A stretch of DNA of 64,000 nt. It comes from an uncultured Luminiphilus sp. (GTDB lineage: Bacteria; Pseudomonadota; Gammaproteobacteria; Pseudomonadales; Halieaceae). Positions 37,322 through 45,745 of this stretch are shown here, one piece after another. Positions within the stretch are counted from its first letter, which is position 1. Each line of letters begins with the position of its first letter. A program made the position numbers and the translations under genes. The DNA is taken from positions 1-64,000 of the forward strand of contig CALKDK010000030.1 of assembly GCA_938084055.1 (NCBI GenBank), read 5' to 3'. The notes beneath the pieces were generated by a model, which worked only from the letters and a program-made list of their open reading frames with translations, searched no databases and was not told where the DNA came from.

Positions 37322-37599
37322 AGCCGTAAACCTTTATTGTTGTCAGGGAACCGAACTCAAAGCATCTTTGCCGCGATCACGCCACCCAGCGCAGATGGCG
37401 GGCACGCGCTGCTACCGACCCTTATTGCCTATGAGTAGCACATCAAGTCCCAAATGCAAACCGTTGGTCATTGACCCAAATGATTGCCAGGGTCAGTTTA
37501 CGGCCATGGGCAATGCGGCGTCGCTGGAGTCCTGTTGCCAGCCGGGCTATCGGTATCGATGCTGCCGGGGTGGAGTGAGTCTGGATTGCGATTCCGTAG

Positions 37600-38934
37600 T
37601 CAGCTGTCGGTGCCTGTCTCCCCCTGTGCGGGTATCGTCGCGATGCCGCTGCGGGTAAGGCTGATAGCGGCAAAGGCGGCCAGGAACATTGGCAGGCTCA
37701 TCGCCAGATAGAGGGCGAGGCGCTCCCACCCCACCTGGATCATCAGACCCGCAAGATTTGGACCCAACACAGCACCCAGACGCCCAATCCCCAGTGCCCA
37801 GCCGAGGGCCGTGTTACGAATTTGCACCGGGTACATATCCGGGACCGCCGCATAGAGGCTGATCATAGAGCCGGACAGGAAAATGCCGATGATGAATGTC
37901 ATAACGAGCATGGGGGTTATGGCGACCGGCAGGCTCCCAAATACGGCCATGCTGGCTATTGACCCCAGCATGACAAATGCCCCCACTTTCAAGACATAAA
38001 TCCGGGAGGCTACCCAACCTACCGCGATGCCCCCCAGTACGCCGCCAATGCTCAGAATCACGCCGCCCGACAGGGAGGTGTCTCGCGACAAACCGGCATC
38101 TACCAGAATTTTTGGGGTCCAGTTGGCAACGAAGTACCAGGTAGACATCACGGCCACAAAGGCCAGCCAGATCAATACCGTGCGAACCCGATATTCCGGT
38201 GTAAAGACGTCGAAGAATCCGCCACCCTGACCGCTGGTGTTCTCAACCTGCGGCAATTGATCAAGCGGCTTCATCTGCATACCCGCGAGCAGCACATTGG
38301 TGCGTGCGAGGGCGTCATCAGGGCGCCGGCTGAGGATGAAGGCCAGGGACTCCGGCAGCCGCCACCAAACGATCAGGAGCATCGAGAAGGACAGGGCGCC
38401 GCCTACGATAAAAATCGAGCGCCACCCCATTGCGCTGACCAGCGCCACCGAGACAAAACCGGCGATAATGGCGCCAACGGGGTAACCCGACTGCAGTATG
38501 GCAACGGCCAGTTTCTGGCGTTTGGCGTTACTGTATTCCGATACCATCGTGGTCAGGCTGGATAACATCCCGCCCACACCAAGACCGGTGATGAGGCGTG
38601 TGATAACCAGGGTCGTTACGTCTTGGGCCAGCGCTGAGGTGAACATCCCCACGGAAATGATGACGAGACCGGTCAGAATCAGGGTCCGCCGGCCGTAGCG
38701 GTCCGCCAGCGGGGATAGGAACAGAGCGCCGACGACCATGCCGGCCAGCCCTGCACTGAAAACCACACCCAGCATCGCAGGCTCAAGGGCCCACTCCCGG
38801 GCTATTTCGGGCGCCGCAAACGCAATGGCCAGAACGTCGAAGCCATCTATGAAGTTGATAATAATACAGATCAGTACAGCCCTCGTCTGGAACGAGGTCA
38901 TCGGCTTTGCACGTATTTCGTTAATCAACTGCAT
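37600..38934 (-). CDS. MFS transporter, aromatic acid:H+ symporter (AAHS) type
   Basis: Twelve-helix inner-membrane permease of 444 residues. It carries the AAHS N-terminal signature DGFDVLAIAFAAPEIAREW and the loop 2-3 motif SPLADRYGRRTLI. Helix 4-5 shows GLGVGGMLSSLTTMVSEY. AAHS members import benzoate-type acids, which fits the divergent ring-hydroxylating dioxygenase operon just to the right. GAGG lies 7 nt upstream of the ATG. The substrate is inferred from family and location. Confidence 0.92.
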   Translation of the reverse strand: MQLINEIRAKPMTSFQTRAVLICIIINFIDGFDVLAIAFAAPEIAREWALEPAMLGVVFSAGLAGMVVGALFLSPLADRYGRRTLILTGLVIISVGMFTSALAQDVTTLVITRLITGLGVGGMLSSLTTMVSEYSNAKRQKLAVAILQSGYPVGAIIAGFVSVALVSAMGWRSIFIVGGALSFSMLLIVWWRLPESLAFILSRRPDDALARTNVLLAGMQMKPLDQLPQVENTSGQGGGFFDVFTPEYRVRTVLIWLAFVAVMSTWYFVANWTPKILVDAGLSRDTSLSGGVILSIGGVLGGIAVGWVASRIYVLKVGAFVMLGSIASMAVFGSLPVAITPMLVMTFIIGIFLSGSMISLYAAVPDMYPVQIRNTALGWALGIGRLGAVLGPNLAGLMIQVGWERLALYLAMSLPMFLAAFAAISLTRSGIATIPAQGETGTDS

Positions 38935-39355
38935 GTCTAACCTCTAGCGCTGGGTGATGCTCTGGCCTGCTGTTGTTATTCCGGGTTGCAGAGCATCGAC
39001 GCTTCGCCTGATATCGGTTACCTATGCTCCCTGGTCCGGGATGTTACACCCTCGAGCAAAAATGGGCATATTGCGTGGTGTTAGGCCCGGATAGCCGGCG
39101 CGGCGCGGTAGCGCTAGCAGTGGTTTGCAGCGTCGGAGTATTTTCTCCCACCGACTGGCGATAGTAAGGAAAGGAGTGCCCGAAATCCCGCCGAAAAAAG
39201 TGACGACAGAGCAGGATGGTATCTGTCGCTGCGCGCACAGGTTTGTCACCTTGCCCCAATTGTCATAGAGTCAGGGCGCAGTACATACAAGTGGCGACTC
39301 ACCAAAGCCAGCGGCAGCGCAGGCCTACGGTGCCCAGTGCATAGGACAGAGAATA
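38935..39355. other. Divergent intergenic region, transporter/dioxygenase
   Basis: About 420 nt between the AAHS transporter and the dioxygenase operon. It should contain promoters for both, but no clear -35/-10 pair, palindrome or protein-like frame was found on either strand. Confidence 0.35.
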
Positions 39356-40699
39356 ATGACTCAGGCAGCTGTACCCGTGGTCGACATCGACGGCTTGGTT
39401 CGTGACGATGAGGTGCACCGTGACTGCTATGTCAGCCCCGCGGTTTTTGATCTGGAAATGGAGCGTATTTTTGGTCAGGCATGGGTATATGTGGGCCACG
39501 ATTCACAGATTCCCGAGGCGGGAGACTACTGGACTACCCTGATAGGGCGTGAGTCCGTCGTCATGACAAGGGACAAGAAAGGGGACGTCCATGTCCTGTA
39601 TAACCGTTGTCCCCACAAGGGCGCTCGGATCGCCCCCGAGGGCTGTGGCCATGTAAAGGGCCTCTTTCGCTGCCCCTACCACGCCTGGACTTTCAACATG
39701 GATGGCAAGCTTCGCGGCGTTCCCTATCGGGAAGGCTATGAAGGAACGGCTTTTGATATTGAGGACCCCCGATTTTCCATGCGCAAGGTTGGCCGTGTCG
39801 CCAACTACCGCGGGTTTGTCTTTGCCTCGCTGGCGGAAGAGGGGACCAGCTTCGAGTCATTCATTGCCGGAGTGAAAAGCTCCCTGGACAATTTTTGCGA
39901 CCGGGCTCCAAACGGCACCGTATCGGTCGCTGGTGGTGTTTTTCGTGTCATGCAACGGTCGAACTGGAAGGTGTTTTTTGAAAACCTGAATGACACCGGC
40001 CATCCGATTGCCACCCACGAGTCCTCCTATCGAGCGGCCCGTCAGTATTCCAATGAAAAACTGGGCGGGGAGATGCCCTTCCAGCTGCATATCATCGATG
40101 GTAACGGCGCACCGCCCAAGTTTTGGTCCGATCTGGATTTACACGCTTTTGACCATGGTCACAGCTACATGACAGCCATCTTCAAGGCACCGGACGATCC
40201 CCTGTCACAGGCCTATTTCCAGAGCCTCGCCGAGGCGAAGGGTGAGGAGGCTGCGAAGCAAATCCTGTCGGTCAACCGTCACAACACCATTATTTACCCA
40301 TCCTGCTCGCCCCACACGTCTTTTCAGCAGTGGCGGGTGATTCGACCCATCTCCCCCAATCGTACTCTGGTTGAAATTTTTACGTTCCGCCTCGATGGCG
40401 CACCCGAGGAATTGCTGCAGAGAACCTTCATCTATTCCAACGTTGTGAACTCGCCCTCCTCAATCGTTATGACCGATGACGTCCATGTCTACGCCGAGTG
40501 TCAGAAAGGCCTGGAAACGCAGGGTGGCGACTGGGTAAGCCAGCACCGCAATGCGGGTCAGGATCAGCCCTTTGATGGCGCGGACGGAGGCATCATCGGC
40601 GTCGGCTCCAGTGAGTTGCCCATACGCAATCAGTTTCGTGCCTGGCATCAATATATGTCGGAATCGGAGCGTCCAGGCGACGGGGACGCCGGCTCGTGA
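39356..40699 (+). CDS. Aromatic-ring-hydroxylating dioxygenase, alpha subunit
   Basis: Catalytic subunit that inserts both atoms of O2 into an aromatic ring. The Rieske cluster ligands are C85, H87, C106 and H109 (NRCPHKGA ... FRCPYHAW). The mononuclear iron site is ENLNDTGHPIATH, with the bridging aspartate and two histidines in place. The 447-residue length is standard. It is followed by its beta subunit (4-nt overlap), an isochorismatase-like protein and an SDR that could act as dihydrodiol dehydrogenase. No ferredoxin or reductase is in the operon, so electrons must come from elsewhere. The substrate is likely a carboxylated aromatic, judging by the AAHS transporter (inference). Confidence 0.94.
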   Translation: MTQAAVPVVDIDGLVRDDEVHRDCYVSPAVFDLEMERIFGQAWVYVGHDSQIPEAGDYWTTLIGRESVVMTRDKKGDVHVLYNRCPHKGARIAPEGCGHVKGLFRCPYHAWTFNMDGKLRGVPYREGYEGTAFDIEDPRFSMRKVGRVANYRGFVFASLAEEGTSFESFIAGVKSSLDNFCDRAPNGTVSVAGGVFRVMQRSNWKVFFENLNDTGHPIATHESSYRAARQYSNEKLGGEMPFQLHIIDGNGAPPKFWSDLDLHAFDHGHSYMTAIFKAPDDPLSQAYFQSLAEAKGEEAAKQILSVNRHNTIIYPSCSPHTSFQQWRVIRPISPNRTLVEIFTFRLDGAPEELLQRTFIYSNVVNSPSSIVMTDDVHVYAECQKGLETQGGDWVSQHRNAGQDQPFDGADGGIIGVGSSELPIRNQFRAWHQYMSESERPGDGDAGS

Positions 40700-41199
40700 C
40701 AACCCCTGTGTCTGGAACGTGTCCCTTCGTCTATGACGAAATCCGTGACTTCCTGAATCTCGAGGCGCGCCTGCTCGACCAGCGCAGGTTTGATGAATGG
40801 AATGCCCTGTTCACTCCCGAGGGCATGTATTGGGTTCCCCTCGCCGATCAGCAGGTCGATCCGGTTAACCATCTTTCCCTCGTTTATGAAGACGCCATGA
40901 TGCGGGAGGTGCGCATCAACCGTTTGCGCCATGATCGAGCATGGTCCCAGCAGCCCCGTTCGCGGACGGCCCACAGCGTCAGTTGCATTGTTATCGAGGC
41001 ACGTGATCCCGATGAAGGGCGCGTTGTTGTGGGCTCTTCATTTATGATGAACGAGTGGCGCAGTTTTGGTCTGCGTACCCTTGCCGGGCTGTATACCCAC
41101 GACCTTCTGCTGTCAGAGGATGGCTATCGAATTGCGCAAAAACGGGTCGACCTCATCGATTCGGAGGGTGTTTTTGAGCCCATCGAAGTGTTCATCTGA
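40696..41199 (+). CDS. Aromatic-ring-hydroxylating dioxygenase, beta subunit
   Basis: Small structural subunit of the alpha3beta3 dioxygenase, NTF2-like fold, 167 residues. It shows the family pattern YDEIRDFLNLEARLLDQRRFDEW followed by LFTPEGMYWVPL. The start is GTG, overlapping the alpha stop by 4 nt (GTGA), so translation is coupled. It is not catalytic on its own. Confidence 0.93.
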   Translation: MTTPVSGTCPFVYDEIRDFLNLEARLLDQRRFDEWNALFTPEGMYWVPLADQQVDPVNHLSLVYEDAMMREVRINRLRHDRAWSQQPRSRTAHSVSCIVIEARDPDEGRVVVGSSFMMNEWRSFGLRTLAGLYTHDLLLSEDGYRIAQKRVDLIDSEGVFEPIEVFI

Positions 41200-41201
41200 C
41201 T

Positions 41202-41807
41202 ATGGGTAAGGCGGGCGCGACGGTGGTCTTGCCGCTACACCTCCAGAATGAAGTTATCCATCCTGAAGGAGGCATCCACGCCGGTTTCGGCGGACCCGGG
41301 GCTGATCGGGAACCCTTCATGGCGGCGGCGCAGGCGGTGTTGCACTGTTCGCGCAGGGCGGGTGTTCCCATCGTGTATATCCGGATGGCCTTTCAGCCCG
41401 GCGGCATTGATTTGCCCGAAAACTGTGAACTGTATCGAACCGTTAAGCATAATGAGGTGATGCGGGAGGGCAGCTGGGGGGTCGAGTTCATGGCCGGGTT
41501 GGAACCGAAGCAACCCGCTGACCAGGTGATCTCCCACAATCGGGTCAATGCGTTCTTTGGCACCAACCTGGAAAACACACTCGGTAGCCTTAAATGTGCT
41601 GATGTCGTTTTGTTTGGGGTGGCCACTCACTCTGTCGTTGAACACACAGCCCGGCATGCGGCGGACATGGGGCTGAGTGTGACTATCGTGGAGGATGCCT
41701 GCAGCGCTTACCCCCGTGAACGCCACGAGGCGAGTCTTGCCGCAATTGATAATCTGGTCACCCGGGTGACGGCCGACAACCTGAATTTCAAAAATGACGC
41801 CGATTAA
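41202..41807 (+). CDS. Isochorismatase-family protein lacking the catalytic triad
   Basis: A 201-residue protein with the fold signatures of cysteine hydrolases of the isochorismatase/nicotinamidase family. The Asp-Lys-Cys triad is absent. Where the family has DMQN, this has H13 (LPLHLQNE). The usual lysine before the RxSAFFGT segment is H112 (VISHNRVNAFFGT), and the cysteine of GVATNVCVE is V145 (GVATHSVVE). The frame is intact and shows no decay, and the gene sits 2 nt after the dioxygenase beta gene. It may be a pseudoenzyme, a binding or regulatory subunit, or use another mechanism. Confidence 0.85.
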   Translation: MGKAGATVVLPLHLQNEVIHPEGGIHAGFGGPGADREPFMAAAQAVLHCSRRAGVPIVYIRMAFQPGGIDLPENCELYRTVKHNEVMREGSWGVEFMAGLEPKQPADQVISHNRVNAFFGTNLENTLGSLKCADVVLFGVATHSVVEHTARHAADMGLSVTIVEDACSAYPRERHEASLAAIDNLVTRVTADNLNFKNDAD

Positions 41808-41820
41808 TGGGGGAAATACC

Positions 41821-42612
41821 GTGCCCTGTACCTACATCGTCAGTGGAGGCGCCAGCCGGTTGGGCGCGGCGGTCGTGCGCCGATTGCACAGTGCCGGCCA
41901 CAATATTGTGGTGGGCGACCTTGATGAGGGGGCTGCACTGGCCCTGTCTGAAGAATTGGGCGAGCGGTGCTTTGGCGCGGCTTGCGATGTGGGTGAGGAC
42001 CTTCATCTGGAGCAGCTTGTTCGCGTCGCCAGAGACCGTTTCGAAGGACTGGACGGGATCGTCAATAATGCTGTGACCTATATCGACAACGGTATTTTTT
42101 CGTCGAGAGAGGAGTGGCACAGGGCTTTCAACGTCAACGTCTTTGGTGGGGCGCGGTTGGTGGCTGAAGCCGTTCCCCTCTTGGCCCGGAGCCTGAATCC
42201 CGCGGTGGTCAATGTCGCCAGCATTGCTGCAAAGATGGCCCAAAAGGGGCGGGCGCTTTACCCGGTGGCCAAGGCTGCCATTATGCATCTGACGAGAATG
42301 CAGGCTGTGGAATTGGCGGAACACAAAATTCGGGTTAACTCGGTGTCTCCCGCCTGGACCTGGTCCCGTCCGATTGAACAGGCGTCTGGCGGCGATCGTC
42401 AGCATGCGGACGAAGTTGGCGCGACGCTACACCCATTGGGCCGCATTGCCGATGCCGAGGAAGTCGCTGATGCCGTGGTCTTTCTATTGTCACCCCAGGC
42501 TTCGTTCATCACCGGTACCGACCTCGGGGTGGACGGCGGGCACGCCATACTCGGGCCTGATGCGGGTATCCCCCGACAGGGCGCGCTGGCCAAGCCCCCC
42601 AGTGACGACTGA
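41821..42612 (+). CDS. SDR, probable cis-dihydrodiol or related dehydrogenase
   Basis: Short-chain dehydrogenase with nucleotide motif VSGGASRLGAAVV, NNAV, and catalytic S, Y and K (NVASIAAK, YPVAKAA). The GTG at 41821 was chosen because GGGGGA lies 7 nt before it. An in-frame ATG at 41794 would overlap the preceding gene and has no ribosome site. As the last gene of the dioxygenase operon it is well placed to re-aromatise a cis-dihydrodiol, as benzoate/phthalate diol dehydrogenases do, but other SDR roles are possible. Confidence 0.88.
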   Translation: MPCTYIVSGGASRLGAAVVRRLHSAGHNIVVGDLDEGAALALSEELGERCFGAACDVGEDLHLEQLVRVARDRFEGLDGIVNNAVTYIDNGIFSSREEWHRAFNVNVFGGARLVAEAVPLLARSLNPAVVNVASIAAKMAQKGRALYPVAKAAIMHLTRMQAVELAEHKIRVNSVSPAWTWSRPIEQASGGDRQHADEVGATLHPLGRIADAEEVADAVVFLLSPQASFITGTDLGVDGGHAILGPDAGIPRQGALAKPPSDD

Positions 42613-42734
42613 CGCGACGTCAGGGATCGCCAGCTGGAAAGCCCAAGGCGTCAGTGCCGGGCTGCATGTCGGTCACGAGCCCGCCAACGCTACGTGATTT
42701 CAGGTGCAGCGCTGCGACACGTTAGCGCACCGGA

Positions 42735-43034
42735 TTAAAGTTTGCCCACGAGCGTTGCGTCCAAATAGGAGACATCGGGTCCCTGCGCCATCAACCCCAG
42801 AAACTCGGGTACCAACTGGGCCATGGCGTCGCTTTCAAAATGTACATCATGGGCTGCCTTGGACTGCCACTCTTCAAACAGAAAGAACGCGCAATCAGAT
42901 TCCGGTGAGCTGTAAAACGCATACTGGTTGATGCCCTCTTCAGAGCGTCCTAGCTTGACGATTTCCGCCATCAATTCAACGGCTCGATCCCGGCCTCCGG
43001 GGGTGCAAACGAAATGACCTGTTACCAAATACAT
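42735..43034 (-). CDS. Antibiotic biosynthesis monooxygenase (ABM) domain protein, YgiN-like
   Basis: A 99-residue dimeric alpha/beta-barrel protein. The start MYLVTGHFVC and the segments YAFYSSPESDCAFFLFEEWQ and AHDVHFES match the ABM/quinol-monooxygenase family. Members oxidise quinols or act as small catabolic accessory enzymes. The start at 43034 follows AAGGAGAC, and an upstream in-frame ATG at 43154 adds a non-matching tail. It is convergent with the dioxygenase operon and may belong to the neighbouring aromatic pathway. Confidence 0.85.
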   Translation of the reverse strand: MYLVTGHFVCTPGGRDRAVELMAEIVKLGRSEEGINQYAFYSSPESDCAFFLFEEWQSKAAHDVHFESDAMAQLVPEFLGLMAQGPDVSYLDATLVGKL

Positions 43035-43214
43035 CTGCTGTCTCCTTTTTGACTTTTGATAAAATTCCAAGCTACCCGGCAATTCTGGCCAGTGCGTCGC
43101 GTCTGAGCGTAACAAGCCGTGATCGCCAACCGCCAGTGGGTTGCCGCCCGACACGCATCAGGCGATGCCCAGATGTCCCGGGCCGCCAATTACATGACTC
43201 CAAATGAGTGGCGT

Positions 43215-43793
43215 CTACTGCTGCAACAAGAGGTCTACCTGCGCGTCCATCCTCCTGAGCCGCTTATTCATGGGCTCCCTGACCAGAATGAATTGCTCAC
43301 CCAAAGCATAGCGGTAGAGCAACTGCGCTCTGAGATTGGCGCTGTCTGTAGAGAAGCCTGCGGCCCTGAAGAGGTCGCGCAGAAACTCGAAACGAATCTT
43401 GTCGATCCTGGCAACGACCCTGGTTTTCTGGCGGTCATACTGGGTCCAGGATCGAATGTGCGGATCCATGTTGGCGAGATTACGGCGCACGATATCTTCT
43501 GCAACGGCCCTGATTCTTTCAACAGGATCGTCTGGATAGCTCAGATTTCCTATGACCGTTTGCGTGCTTTGCTCAGCCCAGTAATTGAGCACTTCGTCCA
43601 AAAATTGCTCCCGGTCTTTGAAATGCCAGTAGAAGCTGCCCTTGGTCACCCCCAGGTCCCGAGCAAGCCATTCCACCCGGACCTGATCAATTCCGCCCTC
43701 CGCGAGCGCCTGTAGCGCGGCATTGAGCCAGGACTTCCCTGACTGTTTTTCAGGCATCGACTGTTTGGGTTGCTTGCTGTCCCGCGTTGACAT
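43215..43793 (-). CDS. TetR-family transcriptional regulator
   Basis: A 192-residue repressor-type protein. The N-terminal helix-turn-helix is ALAEGGIDQVRVEWLARDLG followed by VTKGSFYWHFKDREQFL (about residues 29-66). The C-terminal ligand domain is unspecific in sequence. It diverges from a flavin monooxygenase gene. A perfect 10+10-bp inverted repeat lies 21 nt upstream of its start and is its likely operator, so it probably represses both genes until an inducer binds. Confidence 0.93.
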   Translation of the reverse strand: MSTRDSKQPKQSMPEKQSGKSWLNAALQALAEGGIDQVRVEWLARDLGVTKGSFYWHFKDREQFLDEVLNYWAEQSTQTVIGNLSYPDDPVERIRAVAEDIVRRNLANMDPHIRSWTQYDRQKTRVVARIDKIRFEFLRDLFRAAGFSTDSANLRAQLLYRYALGEQFILVREPMNKRLRRMDAQVDLLLQQ

Positions 43794-43813
43794 CGACGGT
43801 GAGACCTCCTAAC

Positions 43814-43835
43814 TTCCATACGCAGGCGTATGGAA
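43814..43835. promoter_or_regulatory. TetR operator (perfect inverted repeat)
   Basis: TTCCATACGC (43814-43823), spacer AG, GCGTATGGAA (43826-43835): a 22-bp perfect palindrome between the divergent tetR and monooxygenase genes. Its position over the tetR ribosome-site/promoter region fits autorepression. Confidence 0.75.
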
Positions 43836-43934
43836 AGGCGACGGCGCAGGCTCGCCATCCGAACTCTAGTCGCCAACGTTAGTTTGTTTGCCTTGCGTGG
43901 CCATGTTAACAGAGGACCTATCCGGGGGTTATAA

Positions 43935-45452
43935 ATGCGTATTGGTATCATTGGTGCCGGAATTTCCGGTATCGCAGCTGCGCACTCCCTGCGTAAAGCC
44001 GGCCATGACGTGCAGGTCTATGAAAAGTCTGACCGGATTGGCGGTGTTTGGAGGCTCGGCTACCCAGGTGTTCGATTACAGAATACCCGGGATCACTATC
44101 GCCTCATGGATGTTCCCTGGAGTACGCGACCCGACAGGCATCCAACCAGCGCACAAGTTCAACAGCATCTCAATGAGGCCGTCGAAAAACTGGATTTGCC
44201 GATCAAACTGAGCCATGAGGTAACGAAACTGGAGGAGACGGAGCAAGGCTGGCGGCTTTGCTATCAAAATAGTGAAGGCTCAGGTGAGCAGGACTTTGAC
44301 TTCGTGATTCCCTCGATTGGCCAGTATTCGGGTGGCAAGGATCTGCCGGAGTTCTCCGGTCAGCAGAATTTTTGCGGAGAGGTGATTACCGAGCGTGAAA
44401 TTAATGACCTTGGTGTCTTTGCTGGGAAAAAGGTGCTGGTGGTGGGCTTTGGCAAAAGCGCCCTGGATATGGCGACTTTTGCTGTTGAGCAGGCCAGTGA
44501 GGTACACCACCTGTTCCGCAAGCCACGCTGGATGATTCCCTTTCACATCATGGGTATCCACTACTCCCGCCTCCTGTTCTGTCGTATGGGTACTGTTCTG
44601 ATGCCCAGCTGGGTGCAGCCCAACGCCGTCGAGGCCTTCATTCACCGCAAACTCAGCTTTCTGGTCCGCGCCAATTGGTATCTGGTAAAGAGCATCGCCA
44701 GAGTTCAGAAGTACCTGCTGGGCGTAGGTAAGGGCAGAGCCGTGCGGGACCGGTTGGCCTCCCTCACGCCGCAGCATGATCTTGTCGGTGACTTCCGTTC
44801 CGCTGCGGCGATGCAACCCCAGATGTATACGAAGTACGTAGCCGATGAGCGGCTCCTTCCCCACCAGGGGGAGTTGGATAGCTTCACGGAGAGCGGGGTG
44901 GTACTCAAAGACGGTAGAACCATTGATTGTGACCTGGTGGTGCTGAGCCTTGGCTCGGGGTCGCCAATATTTCCCTTTATGCCCGAGAAATATCGCAGTG
45001 TGCTGGAGAGCGAAACTGATGGTGTTCAGCTCTACAGGCATTTGATACATCCGGGTATACCCCGGATGGCCTTTGCGGGCTTCAACCACGGTTTCATGCA
45101 CGTGCCTGCGGTGGAGGTCGGTATGTTGTGGCTGTCCGCCCTTCTGGATGGGGCCCTGACCCTGCCCAGTGCCGAGGAAATGGAGCAGAGTATGGCCAAG
45201 GTGCAGCAGTGGAAGCGCGACCACGTTAATTTTGAGCCGTCACGCTCCTGCGCGGTGAACACGCGGTTTCAGCAATACCTGGACGTATTGCTGCAGGATC
45301 TGGGACTTAACCCCTACCGCAAAATGCCTAATGTTCTGGCGGAACTGTTCAGCCAGTACGGCCCGGACGACTATGTGGGAATTTACGAGGAATATAGGGC
45401 GCGGCGGACACAAGGCGGCCTGCCCATGCGTGCACTCGCGTTGGATACCTGA
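43935..45452 (+). CDS. Flavin-containing monooxygenase (FMO/BVMO-like)
   Basis: FAD- and NADPH-dependent oxygenase of 505 residues. The FAD motif GAGISGIAAAHSL lies near the N-terminus (7-19), with RIGGVWRLGYPGVRLQNTRDHY after it. The NADPH fold is VLVVGFGKSALDMA. The strict FMO or Baeyer-Villiger fingerprint FxGxxxHxxxW is not evident, so class B assignment is by overall likeness. GGGGG lies 7 nt before the ATG. It is controlled by the divergent TetR (inference from the operator). The substrate is unknown, perhaps a ketone or hydrophobic amine/sulfide. Confidence 0.88.
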   Translation: MRIGIIGAGISGIAAAHSLRKAGHDVQVYEKSDRIGGVWRLGYPGVRLQNTRDHYRLMDVPWSTRPDRHPTSAQVQQHLNEAVEKLDLPIKLSHEVTKLEETEQGWRLCYQNSEGSGEQDFDFVIPSIGQYSGGKDLPEFSGQQNFCGEVITEREINDLGVFAGKKVLVVGFGKSALDMATFAVEQASEVHHLFRKPRWMIPFHIMGIHYSRLLFCRMGTVLMPSWVQPNAVEAFIHRKLSFLVRANWYLVKSIARVQKYLLGVGKGRAVRDRLASLTPQHDLVGDFRSAAAMQPQMYTKYVADERLLPHQGELDSFTESGVVLKDGRTIDCDLVVLSLGSGSPIFPFMPEKYRSVLESETDGVQLYRHLIHPGIPRMAFAGFNHGFMHVPAVEVGMLWLSALLDGALTLPSAEEMEQSMAKVQQWKRDHVNFEPSRSCAVNTRFQQYLDVLLQDLGLNPYRKMPNVLAELFSQYGPDDYVGIYEEYRARRTQGGLPMRALALDT

Positions 45453-45637
45453 ATGTCTGCAGGATCTTGACTGCCCTCCGCAGGGGAACCGCTCCTTGCA
45501 ACAGTAGCGATCAGCTGCCAAAGCCTATAGCGTGGTGGGGCTTCTCTGGGGGAACCCGGGGTGACACCATAGACGCCAAAGCGGAGTCAGCCAGTGCAAA
45601 GTGAAGTCCGGGAATTAAATTCAGGAATCGACCGGGG

Positions 45638-45665
45638 CGCGTCAGCCCTTTTTTGGGCTGGCGTG
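45638..45665. other. Hairpin upstream of dgcN
   Basis: CGCGTCAGCCC (45638-45648) pairs with GGGCTGGCGTG (45655-45665), an 11-bp stem with two G-U pairs and a T6 loop. It has no T tail on either strand, so it is not an ordinary terminator. It lies 80 nt before the dgcN start and could be a leader structure. Confidence 0.4.
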
Positions 45666-45745
45666 ATACAGAAGGCCGCGTACTCTATGGCCAAGCCTAA
45701 TTCTCCCTCCGTCGCGCGGGGCAAGCGCCCGGGTGGTGCCGACTG

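Noticed and set aside
37368-37658. 96-codon cysteine-rich frame between the GMC and MFS genes
   Set aside because: Cysteine and arginine content comes from GC-rich non-coding or antisense DNA, partly overlapping the MFS gene end; no motif spacing suggests a metal site.
43119-43715. 198-codon plus-strand frame opposite tetR
   Set aside because: The minus-strand TetR has a clear helix-turn-helix; the antisense frame is unlike any known protein.
44280-45224. 314-codon minus-strand frame opposite the flavin monooxygenase
   Set aside because: Histidine/glycine-rich shadow of a gene with FAD and NADPH motifs.
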